DNA of 64,000 nucleotides from Phycisphaerales bacterium (GTDB lineage Bacteria; Planctomycetota; UBA1135; UBA2386). Both the position numbers and the translations under genes were made by a program. Of the stretch, positions 11,933 through 19,522 are shown in pieces; positions within the stretch are counted from its first letter, which is position 1; each line of letters begins with the position of its first letter. Location: NCBI GenBank assembly GCA_020247305.1, contig JADCJE010000094.1, positions 25,183 through 89,182 of the forward strand, in the 5' to 3' direction. The notes beneath the pieces are model-generated. The model did not search any database. It was not told the origin of the DNA and was given only the letters and a program-made list of their open reading frames with translations.

Positions 11933-14026
11933 ATGAACCGAACCCGCCGCGCCATCGCGTTGTCGTTCGCCTGCACCGTCCTCACCGGGATGGCCGTCGC
12001 CCAGACCGCCGCGCAGAGCCCGCAGCGACCGGCGCGCAGCGTCAACGCCGTGCGGCCCATGGCGCAGGCGATGGCCGACGCCGCCCGCCTCGACGATGCG
12101 CTCGTCCGCGGCCTGCAGCGCCGCGGCGAGGAGCCGCTGCCGATCGTCGACGACGCGACCTTCGTGCGCCGCGCCTACCTGTCGATCGCCGGCCGCATCC
12201 CGACGCTGCCGGAGACCGAGCGCTTCCTCGCCGACGCCGCCGCCGACAAACGCCATGCGCTCGTCGACGCGCTGCTCGACGGGGCAGGCCGCACCAGCCA
12301 CTTCGCCAACTTCTGGTTCGACCTGCTGCGCGTGAAGTCGCGGCAGCAGAACCTCAGCGGCGAGCCGTTCGCGCACTTCCTCCGGCAGTCGGTCCAGTCG
12401 GACCAGCCGTTCGACGTGTTCGTGCGGGAGATGCTGACGGCCGAGGGCCCGGCCCACAAGGCTGGCAACGGCGCGACCGGCATGCTGCTGCGCGACAGCA
12501 ACATGCCGCACGACGCGATGGCCAACGCACTGCGGCTGTTCCTCGGCACACGGCTCGAATGCGCGCAGTGCCACAACCACCCGTTCGACCACTGGACGCA
12601 GAAGGAGTTCTTCGAGATGGCCGCCTTCTTCGGCGGCGTCCGCTACCGCGACGAGAACGCCCTGCCCAACCTCGTCGGCCTGCGGACGGAACTGGCGCAG
12701 GCGCCCGAGCGCCAGCGCCAGCAGGTGCAGAACCTGCTGCGGCGCATGAACCAGGGGCTCGACGGCAGCGGCAGCGGCGTCGAACGCCTGCCGACCGACT
12801 ACAAGTATGGGGACCTGAAGCCGGGCGCGCCGGTCCTGGCCAACACGCTGTTCGGCGCCGAGGTCAAGCTGAAGTACCCCGAGCAGAAGAAGGGCCAGTC
12901 GCAGACGCGCGCCGCGCAGCAAGCCCGCGCCCGCCAGCGCGACACGTCGCCGGAGATCGACTCGCGCGCGGCGCTCGCCGAGTGGATGACGAGCAAGAAG
13001 AACCCGCAGTTCGCGCGCGTCATCGCCAACCGCATGTGGGCGCGCACGTTCGGCGCCGGCGTCGTCGAGCCGATCGACGACTGGAAAAAGGACACCGAGG
13101 CCGTGCATCCCGAGCTGCTGACGCTGCTCGAGAAGCTGATGAAGGACCTCGACTACGACCTGCGGCAGTTCGAGCGCGTGCTCGCGCACACGCAGCTGTT
13201 CCAGCGCGCGAGCCCGGCGGTCGATCCGACTCCCGGCCAGCCGATCACGTTCCGGGGTCCGGTGCTGCGTCGCATGAGCGCCGAGCAGATGTGGGACTCG
13301 CTGCTGACGCTGGTATTCGCCGACGTGGACGAACGACTGCGCGGCATGGACGAGCGCGCCAAGCCCGTCTACGAGCAGTTCGACGAGCTCAGCAAGGCCG
13401 ACGCCAAGGAGCTGCTGGCCATGACCCAGGACGGCCGCGCCAATCCGATGGCCCGCATGGAGCAGCAGCGCCAGGAGGAGGCGCGCCGGCAGCTCGCCGC
13501 CGACAAGGACCTGCAGCAGCGCGCCGCGCCGCTGATCCGCCAGCTCGCCGCCGCCCGCCGCGAGGGCGACCAGCGCAAGGTCGCGGAGCTGGCGCAGGAA
13601 CTGCAGAACCTCGGCCTGCCGCTCGGCCAGCGCGCCGGCCGCGGGCGCGAGGGCGACATGCTGCGCGCGTCGGACCTCGCCCAGCCAGCGCCGCCCAACC
13701 ACCTGCTGCGCCAGTTCGGCCAGTCGGACCGCGAGACCGTCGACGCCGCCAGCCACGTGGCGACCGTGCCGCAGGTGCTGACGCTGCTGAACGGCTTCCT
13801 CGACCAGCGCGTGCTCGAAGGCGCCTCGCCGCTGCGCGCGGCGCTGGAGACGGCGCCGAACGGCGAGCGCCGGGTGCGCATCGCGTTCCTGACCACGCTG
13901 AACCGCGAGCCGACCGCCGACGAGGCGCGCGACTGGCGCAAGCAGATCGCCATCCACGGCGAAGCCGTGGTCAAGGACCTCGTCTGGGTCCTCTGCAACA
14001 GCAACGAGTTCCGCTTCGTCCGCTGA
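11933..14026 (+). CDS. Planctomycetal DUF1549 (PSCyt2) and DUF1553 (PSD1) domain protein
   Basis: A 697-residue exported protein. The frame is open from 11855, but the ATG at 11933 begins a proper signal peptide (residues 1-24, ending GMAVAQ). The DUF1549 region (about 45-225) includes the cytochrome-like motif CAQCHNHPFDHW. The DUF1553 region starts near 345 with the pattern NPQFARVIANRMWARTFG and runs to the C-terminus. Such proteins are almost confined to planctomycetes and are usually encoded next to a DUF1501 gene, as here (16 bp downstream). Their biochemical function is not established. First gene of an operon ending at 16989. Confidence 0.92.
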   Translation: MNRTRRAIALSFACTVLTGMAVAQTAAQSPQRPARSVNAVRPMAQAMADAARLDDALVRGLQRRGEEPLPIVDDATFVRRAYLSIAGRIPTLPETERFLADAAADKRHALVDALLDGAGRTSHFANFWFDLLRVKSRQQNLSGEPFAHFLRQSVQSDQPFDVFVREMLTAEGPAHKAGNGATGMLLRDSNMPHDAMANALRLFLGTRLECAQCHNHPFDHWTQKEFFEMAAFFGGVRYRDENALPNLVGLRTELAQAPERQRQQVQNLLRRMNQGLDGSGSGVERLPTDYKYGDLKPGAPVLANTLFGAEVKLKYPEQKKGQSQTRAAQQARARQRDTSPEIDSRAALAEWMTSKKNPQFARVIANRMWARTFGAGVVEPIDDWKKDTEAVHPELLTLLEKLMKDLDYDLRQFERVLAHTQLFQRASPAVDPTPGQPITFRGPVLRRMSAEQMWDSLLTLVFADVDERLRGMDERAKPVYEQFDELSKADAKELLAMTQDGRANPMARMEQQRQEEARRQLAADKDLQQRAAPLIRQLAAARREGDQRKVAELAQELQNLGLPLGQRAGRGREGDMLRASDLAQPAPPNHLLRQFGQSDRETVDAASHVATVPQVLTLLNGFLDQRVLEGASPLRAALETAPNGERRVRIAFLTTLNREPTADEARDWRKQIAIHGEAVVKDLVWVLCNSNEFRFVR

Positions 14027-14042
14027 TCCGGGCGCACGCACC

Positions 14043-15371
14043 ATGACCCTCCACGACCTCATCCGCGGCGCGGACCTGCCGACCCGCCGCCACTTCCTGT
14101 CGCGCATGGCCGGCTCGCTGCTCGGCGTCGGCGCCGCCGGCGCATTCGGCCCGCGCGCCCTCGCGCAGGCGCTCGCCCAGGACCCGCAGGGCCCCAAGAC
14201 CGGCCCGCTGGTGCTCGGCCGCGCCACCGCCAAGCACGTGATCTACCTGTTCATGCGCGGCGGCATGAGCCACATCGACACCTTCGACCCCAAGCCCGGC
14301 AAGGAGACCGGCGGGCCGACGGCGGCGATCCCGACGCGCGCCGACGGCGTGCTCGTCGGCCAGTACTTCCCCAAGCTCGCCGAGCAGATGGACAAGGTCT
14401 GCCTCGTCAGCTCGATGTCGAGCAAGCAGGGCGCGCACAGCCAGGCGCAGTACCTGATGCGCACGAGCTACGAGCAGCGCGGCACGATCCAGCACCCGAG
14501 CCTCGGCGCATGGTGCCACCACCTCGCCGGCCGCCACAACCCGACGCTGCCCGGCCACGTCATCGTCGGCGGCGGCGCCGACGTCGCCGGCGCGGGCTTC
14601 TTCCCGCCGGAGTTCCAGCCGCTGCCGATCGGCAGCGCCGAGGACGGCCTGCAGAACGCCGCGCTGCCGAGCGGCGTCGACGAGGAGCGCTTCCAGCGCC
14701 GCCTGCAGCGGCTGGGCGAACTCGACGCGGCCTTCGCGCAGCGGCACCAGCAGCGCGGCGTGCAGGCCTACAGCAAGGCCTACCAGGAGGCAGTCGCGCT
14801 GATGCGCAGCAGCGACCTCGCCGCGTTCGACCTCGACCTGGAGTCCAAGGCGATGCAGGCGGCGTACGGCGAGACGCCGTTCGGCGCCGGCTGCCTGCTG
14901 GCCCGCCGCCTCGTCGAGCACGGCGTGCGCTACGTCGAGGTGATGAGCGACGGCTGGGACACGCACGCCGACAACTTCGACCGCCTCGGCGACCTGACAC
15001 CGGCGATCGACCAGGGCCTCGCCGCGCTGCTCGCCGACCTCGACGCCCGCGGCCTGCTGCACAAGACGATGGTCGTGCTGGTCAGCGAGTTCGGCCGAAC
15101 GCCCGACATCGACCAGGACCAGGGCCGCAACCACTACCCGCAGGCCTTCACCGCGCTGCTCGCCGGCGGCGGCGTGCGCGGCGGCTGGCGCTACGGCGCG
15201 ACCGACCCGGAGGGCCGGCAGGTGGTCACCGAGCCGACCTCGATCCAGGACCTCAACGCGACCATCGCGTACGCGTGCGGCCTGCCGGTCGATCACGTGC
15301 TGCACTCGCCGTCGGGCCGGCCGTTCAAGGTCGCCGACAAGGGCATCCCGGTCACGTCGTTGTTCGCCTGA
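14043..15371 (+). CDS. DUF1501 domain protein, Tat-exported (sulfatase-like fold)
   Basis: A 442-residue protein with a twin-arginine signal (TRRHFLSRMAGS at about 14-25, then a hydrophobic Ala/Gly stretch cleaved near ALAQ). Tat export implies folding in the cytoplasm before crossing the membrane. DUF1501 proteins belong to the alkaline phosphatase/sulfatase-like superfamily. Recognisable segments are YLFMRGGMSHIDTFDPKP (about 68-85), the Gly-rich HVIVGGG and a C-terminal SEFGRTP. It is the standard partner of the DUF1549/DUF1553 gene immediately upstream. No substrate is known. Confidence 0.92.
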   Translation: MTLHDLIRGADLPTRRHFLSRMAGSLLGVGAAGAFGPRALAQALAQDPQGPKTGPLVLGRATAKHVIYLFMRGGMSHIDTFDPKPGKETGGPTAAIPTRADGVLVGQYFPKLAEQMDKVCLVSSMSSKQGAHSQAQYLMRTSYEQRGTIQHPSLGAWCHHLAGRHNPTLPGHVIVGGGADVAGAGFFPPEFQPLPIGSAEDGLQNAALPSGVDEERFQRRLQRLGELDAAFAQRHQQRGVQAYSKAYQEAVALMRSSDLAAFDLDLESKAMQAAYGETPFGAGCLLARRLVEHGVRYVEVMSDGWDTHADNFDRLGDLTPAIDQGLAALLADLDARGLLHKTMVVLVSEFGRTPDIDQDQGRNHYPQAFTALLAGGGVRGGWRYGATDPEGRQVVTEPTSIQDLNATIAYACGLPVDHVLHSPSGRPFKVADKGIPVTSLFA

Positions 15372-15431
15372 CCGCGTCTCCCTCCAACCCATTCCCCAAC
15401 ATCCGTTCCGCACCCTGCAACGACCCCAAGC

Positions 15432-15956
15432 ATGAACCGCTTCGCGCTCCTGTTCGCCTCCGCCCTGTCCTTCGCCGCCGCGGCCACAGCCCAGGGCAAG
15501 GACCCGAAGAAGGCCGCCGATCCGATCGACTTCGAGAAGCAGGTCTGGCCGATCCTGGAGAAGAACTGCCTCGAATGCCACAGCAAGGCCGCGCCCGGCC
15601 CCGACGGCAAGATGAAGAAGCCGAAGGGCGGCGTCGTGCTCGACAGCAAGGACGCGATCACGGGCGGCAAGAAGGGCAAACTGCTCGTCGTCAAGAAGTC
15701 CGGCGAGTCGCTGCTGTACACGTCGATCTCGCTCGCCGCGGACCACGAGGACCGCATGCCGCCGGCCAAGAAGGGCGACCCGCTGCCGAAGGAGCAGCAG
15801 GACCTGATCAAGCAGTGGATCGACGAAGGCGCGTCGTTCGGCACGTGGACGGCGAAGAAGGAAGGCGACAAGCCGGCCGAGAAGAAGGACGGCGAGAAGC
15901 CGGCCGAGGCGGGCGAGAAGAAGGGCGGCGACAAGAAGGAGAAGGGCGGCCTCTGA
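15432..15956 (+). CDS. PSCyt1 (planctomycetal cytochrome c-like) domain protein
   Basis: A 174-residue secreted protein with a signal peptide (residues 1-21) followed by a PSCyt1 domain with QVWPILEKNCLECH, a c-type haem-binding CxxCH motif at about residues 52-56. The tail from about 140 is a Lys/Glu/Gly-rich low-complexity stretch. In other planctomycetal proteins PSCyt1 is fused in front of DUF1549; here it is a separate gene three positions downstream. It lies 60 bp after the DUF1501 stop and 13 bp before a paralogue carrying the same domain. Haem attachment is inferred from the motif only. Confidence 0.88.
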   Translation: MNRFALLFASALSFAAAATAQGKDPKKAADPIDFEKQVWPILEKNCLECHSKAAPGPDGKMKKPKGGVVLDSKDAITGGKKGKLLVVKKSGESLLYTSISLAADHEDRMPPAKKGDPLPKEQQDLIKQWIDEGASFGTWTAKKEGDKPAEKKDGEKPAEAGEKKGGDKKEKGGL

Positions 15957-15969
15957 GCCGCGCGATCTG

Positions 15970-16989
15970 ATGACCCTGCGCGCCCTCGCCGTCCTGCCGC
16001 TGTTCGCCGTCGCGCTGACGGCGCAGGGCAAGGTCGACTTCCAAAAACAGGTCTGGCCGATCCTGCAGGCTCGCTGCGTCGAGTGCCACGCTGCGCCGCA
16101 CACCGGCGCCGACGGCAAGCTGAAGAAGCCCAAGGGCGGCGTCGTGCTCGACAGCAAGGACGGCATGCTCGGCAGCGACGGCCTGATCGTCGCCAAGGAC
16201 GCGGCCCGCAGTTCGCTGTACACCGTCGTCGCGCTGCCCGCCGACGACGAGGACCGCATGCCGCCGGCGAAGAAGGGCAAGCCGCTGTCCGACGAGCAGC
16301 AGGCCGTCATCAAGCAGTGGCTCGACGAGGGCGCGGCGTTCGGCGGCTGGACCGGCACGAAGGACAAGGAACCGGCGGGCGCGGCGGCGAGCGGCCCGAC
16401 GACCGCCGCCAAGGCGACGGGCAAGGCCAAGGCCCACCCCGCCGTTGCGCTGGCCGATGGACTCAAGCCGCTGCCGGCAGCGACGCTGGCGAAGTTCGCC
16501 GACGGACCGTTCACCGTGCACAGCCTCGGCGACGGCAGCCCGCTGCTCGCCGTCGGCTGCCGCGGCAACGCCGACACCGTCGACGACGCGGCGCTGGCGC
16601 TGCTCGCGCCGATCGCGAGCCACGTCGCCGAACTCGATCTCGCGCGCACGCGGGTCGGCGACGACGGCTGCAAGGCGATCGCGGCGATGCCGCGGCTCTA
16701 CGACCTCGACCTGCGCCAGTCCCTGGTCGGCAACGCCGGCACGGCCGCGCTCGCCGCCTGCAAGGAACTGCGTTCGCTCAACCTGTTCGGCACCAAGGCA
16801 GGCGACTACGGCGTGACGGCGCTGAGCCAGCTGAAGAAGCTCGAACAGCTCTACCTGTGGCAGACCGAAGCCGGCGCCGCCGCCGTCGTGCGCGTGCGCG
16901 ACAGCATCCCCGGCCTGCGCGTCGTCATGGGGCCGGAGTTCCCCGAGGCGATGGAGCCCGGGGCTGCGGGCGGGCGGCGGCGGCGCTGA
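15970..16989 (+). CDS. PSCyt1 cytochrome-like domain fused to leucine-rich repeats
   Basis: A 339-residue secreted protein. After a signal peptide (1-19) there is a PSCyt1 domain with RCVECH at about 36-41. It shares the block KKPKGGVVLDSKDG with the preceding gene, so the two are recent paralogues. A Lys/Ala/Thr linker (about 125-160) leads to a C-terminal half of leucine-rich repeats, for example LYDLDLRQSLVGNAG and LRSLNLFGTKAGDYG. LRR domains usually mediate protein binding, suggesting a haem protein docked on a partner. It is the last gene of the 11933-16989 operon. Confidence 0.85.
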   Translation: MTLRALAVLPLFAVALTAQGKVDFQKQVWPILQARCVECHAAPHTGADGKLKKPKGGVVLDSKDGMLGSDGLIVAKDAARSSLYTVVALPADDEDRMPPAKKGKPLSDEQQAVIKQWLDEGAAFGGWTGTKDKEPAGAAASGPTTAAKATGKAKAHPAVALADGLKPLPAATLAKFADGPFTVHSLGDGSPLLAVGCRGNADTVDDAALALLAPIASHVAELDLARTRVGDDGCKAIAAMPRLYDLDLRQSLVGNAGTAALAACKELRSLNLFGTKAGDYGVTALSQLKKLEQLYLWQTEAGAAAVVRVRDSIPGLRVVMGPEFPEAMEPGAAGGRRRR

Positions 16990-17080
16990 GCGAGGCGGAC
17001 GCCGGCCGTGGCGTCGGCGTCCGGCGTCAGCAGCCAACCGTGGCGGTGACCGCGTTGCCGACGGCGACGCCGCCCGGGCG

Positions 17081-17248
17081 CTACCGCACCAACGCCTGCG
17101 CATGGATCGACCAGCCGGCGAGCAGCGGCAGGAACGGCGCCTGCACGGTGTGCTGGGCGGATCCGATCGGCGTGATCGCGAATGCCGTGAGGTCCAGCGA
17201 CACCAGCTGCTGGCAGCCCGGCCAGCCGAACAGCCCGACGAGGCTGCA
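17081..17248 (-). pseudogene. C-terminal remnant of a secreted planctomycetal protein
   Basis: Reading the minus strand from 17248 to the TAG at 17081-17083 gives 55 codons including GWPGCQQLVSLDL and ending LLAGWSIHAQALVR. This resembles the C-terminal domain of the two secreted proteins encoded just to the right: a Pro-Gly-Cys motif, then a beta-rich stretch, then a Pro-Leu-hydrophobic block. No start codon or signal peptide is present. The frame is closed upstream by TGA at 17249-17251, inside the left end of the dispersed repeat. The simplest reading is a gene whose 5' part was lost, with the repeat at the break. Confidence 0.6.
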
Positions 17249-17419
17249 TCACGTGACGCGCGCCGATCCGGCGCGTGGATTCGCGTCCGGGGCGAAGCCG
17301 ACGACCGCAGGCGAATCGGCAGATTCGCCGAGCAGTGGATCCGCCGACGATGGGCGGCGAGTCCCCGGGCGCGAAGACGCGCGTCGGGCGGCGTGGCCTT
17401 TCGTGGCGCAGACTCCTAG
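17238..17419 (+). repeat. Dispersed MITE-like element, copy 1
   Basis: This copy shares most of its length with 22335-22506 and 30958-31125. The right end, 17402-17419, is CGTGGCGCAGACTCCTAG. The left end (about 17241-17253, AGGCTGCATCACG) is a decayed inverted copy of it. Internal hairpins are 17257-17265 with 17269-17277 (loop ATC) and 17310-17317 with 17322-17329 (8 bp, perfect). It carries about 16 extra bases near 17331-17350 compared with copy 3. The terminal CTAG (17416-17419) provides the TAG stop of the minus-strand gene on its right. Confidence 0.8.
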
Positions 17420-19389
17420 AGCGCGCCGACCTGGACGCGCAGGGCCCCCGAGGTGGCGAGCCCGAGCATGTTCGGCGCCAGCAGCGAGCCGCCCTGCAAC
17501 TCCAGCCGGACGCCGACGAGCACGACGCTCGGCGGCACCTGAAACGGCGTCGCCGCGATGTTGGCGGCGTCCTTGGGCGCCAGCAACAGCGCCTCGGCGG
17601 AGCTGTAGACCCAGCAGCCGGGCGCGCCGGCGGCGTCGAGCGGCACGGCGAGGGCCGTGAAGCCGATCGCGACGATGCCGAACGGGCTGGCGACGTTGGT
17701 CACTTCGACGACGGCGGCGTCGCCGACGCGCACGCGGTCCTCACCGGCGCGGAACCGGGCCGTCAGCACGCCGACGTTGCTGCCGCAGGCGACCCCGGCG
17801 GCGACGTACCCGCCGAGCAGCGGCCGGTGCACCACGCCCAGCGTCGGCACCGCGGCGTTGGCGGTGCCGCGCAGACCGACGATCTCGCTGCCGACCGGCG
17901 CGTCGAATGCCTGGAACGCGCCGACCTGCTGTCCGAAGACCTGCCGCTGGCCGCCGCGCGCCTGCAGCGCGAGGCCGCTCAGGCGCGCATTGGCGACGTC
18001 GTGCCAGACCTCGACGCGCGCGAGGTGGTCGCCGACCGGCACCGCAAACGTGCTCGGACTGGCCCCAGGTGTGCCGGCCCAGGCGGTCGCAGGCGTCGCC
18101 TCGCCGCTGCGCGCCGCGCACCGCAACCGCACGCCGTCGAGGCCCGTCGTCACGTTGAGTTCGACGGCCGCGACGCGCTGCGCCGCCGGCGCGCGCAGGT
18201 CGAACGGCGCGCCGACCGCGCTGCCGACGGTCGGCAGGCTGACGTCGCGCGAGTCGGTGAGGATCCCGATCGTGTAGGTCAGCTTGTTGGCCGTGTAGAT
18301 GCGTTCGTTGATCGGGTTGTAGCAGATGTCGACCGGCTGCACCGGCGGCGCGCCGAGCGGGATCACCTGCAGCGTCGTGTCCGTGGCGGCGTCGACGACG
18401 GCGACCGAGTGGCTCCACTCGTTGATCCAGTAGACCTTTTGGTTGTTGCTGCTGAAGCAGAACGCTGTCGGCTCGTCGCCCGCGGGCAAGGTGGCGACGA
18501 CGGCGTTGGTCGCGCCGCCGATCACCGACACCGTGCACGCCGCCGGGGTGTTCGGACCCGGCGCGCCGACGTTCGCGCAGTAGACCTTGTTGCCGACAGG
18601 GTTGTGGAACAGGGCCGTCGGACCGTCGCCGACCGGCACGGTCGCCACCACGGCGTTCGTCACGCCGTCGACGACGGTCACCGTGTCGGAGCCGTAGTTC
18701 GAGCAGTAGACGCGGTTGTTCTGCGGGTTGAACAGGATGCCGCGCGGCACGTTGCCGACCGGCACCGTGGCGACGACCGTGTTCGTCGCGCCGGCGATCA
18801 CCGACAGGCTCTGGCTGCCGGCGTTGGGCACGTAGACCTTGTTGCTCGTCGCGTTGTAGCAGAGCACCCGCGGCGTCGATCCGACCGCCACGGTGGCGAC
18901 CACGGTGTCGGCGCCGCCGTCGAGAACCGTGACCGAGGCGCCGAACTCGTTGGCGCAGTAGACGCGGTCGTCCTGCGCGTTGTAGCAGAGGGCGCGCGGC
19001 CCGTCGCCGACCGGCACCACCGCGACGATCTGGTCGGTGACCCCGTCGATCACGGTGACGCAGTCGGCGAAGTAGTTGGCGACGTAGACCTTGTTGCGCT
19101 GCGTGTTGAGGCAGAAGTCGCGCGGCCCGTCGGCGACCGTCGGCGACGCGATCACGGCGTTCGTCGCGCCGTTCAGGATGGTCACGCTCTGCACCGGCGG
19201 CTGGCCGACCTGCGGCGTGTTCGCCGTGTAGACCTTGTTGTTCAGCGGGTTGTAGAGCAGGTCGCGCGCGGAGGCCTGTGCCGGCAGCGGGACGGTGGCT
19301 TCCAAGGTCTGGGCGCTGGCGAAGGCGGCTGGGGCGACCACGGCGACGACGCAGGCGACGGACGGGACGCAGGCACACATGGTGGTCAT
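17416..19389 (-). CDS. Secreted YncE-like beta-propeller repeat protein
   Basis: A 657-residue exported protein with a signal peptide (about residues 1-27, ending FASAQ). From about 30 to 345 there are seven or more repeats of about 43 residues with the pattern NKVYVAN...VTVIDG.T..VVATVPVGDGP, the YVTN/YncE beta-propeller repeat. The remainder is beta-rich and ends with the C-terminal domain (PGCWVYSS... then TSGALRVQVGAL) shared with the 19523 gene. Such propellers usually bind ligands or proteins at the cell surface. The start at 19389 is one of two close ATGs (the other is 19380). The stop lies in the end of the dispersed repeat. Confidence 0.85.
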   Translation of the reverse strand: MTTMCACVPSVACVVAVVAPAAFASAQTLEATVPLPAQASARDLLYNPLNNKVYTANTPQVGQPPVQSVTILNGATNAVIASPTVADGPRDFCLNTQRNKVYVANYFADCVTVIDGVTDQIVAVVPVGDGPRALCYNAQDDRVYCANEFGASVTVLDGGADTVVATVAVGSTPRVLCYNATSNKVYVPNAGSQSLSVIAGATNTVVATVPVGNVPRGILFNPQNNRVYCSNYGSDTVTVVDGVTNAVVATVPVGDGPTALFHNPVGNKVYCANVGAPGPNTPAACTVSVIGGATNAVVATLPAGDEPTAFCFSSNNQKVYWINEWSHSVAVVDAATDTTLQVIPLGAPPVQPVDICYNPINERIYTANKLTYTIGILTDSRDVSLPTVGSAVGAPFDLRAPAAQRVAAVELNVTTGLDGVRLRCAARSGEATPATAWAGTPGASPSTFAVPVGDHLARVEVWHDVANARLSGLALQARGGQRQVFGQQVGAFQAFDAPVGSEIVGLRGTANAAVPTLGVVHRPLLGGYVAAGVACGSNVGVLTARFRAGEDRVRVGDAAVVEVTNVASPFGIVAIGFTALAVPLDAAGAPGCWVYSSAEALLLAPKDAANIAATPFQVPPSVVLVGVRLELQGGSLLAPNMLGLATSGALRVQVGAL

Positions 19390-19492
19390 GACGAGGCGCG
19401 GGCGATGGCGGGAGGGCGCGCGGGCGGCAAGCTGCCGCCAGCGACGGGCGCAGCAACGGACCGGGGGCGGCCGTGCCCACCGCCCGGCCTCT

Positions 19493-19517
19493 GGCGACGG
19501 ACTGTGCGTCCGTCGCC
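19493..19517 (-). terminator. Perfect 10-bp hairpin just after a minus-strand stop codon
   Basis: Arms 19493-19502 and 19508-19517 are perfectly complementary around a 5-base loop, 5 bases beyond the stop codon of the 19523-21529 gene. There is no T tract after it, so this is at best a Rho-independent-like terminator or a 3' stabilising hairpin. Confidence 0.45.
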
Positions 19518-19522
19518 GTTCA

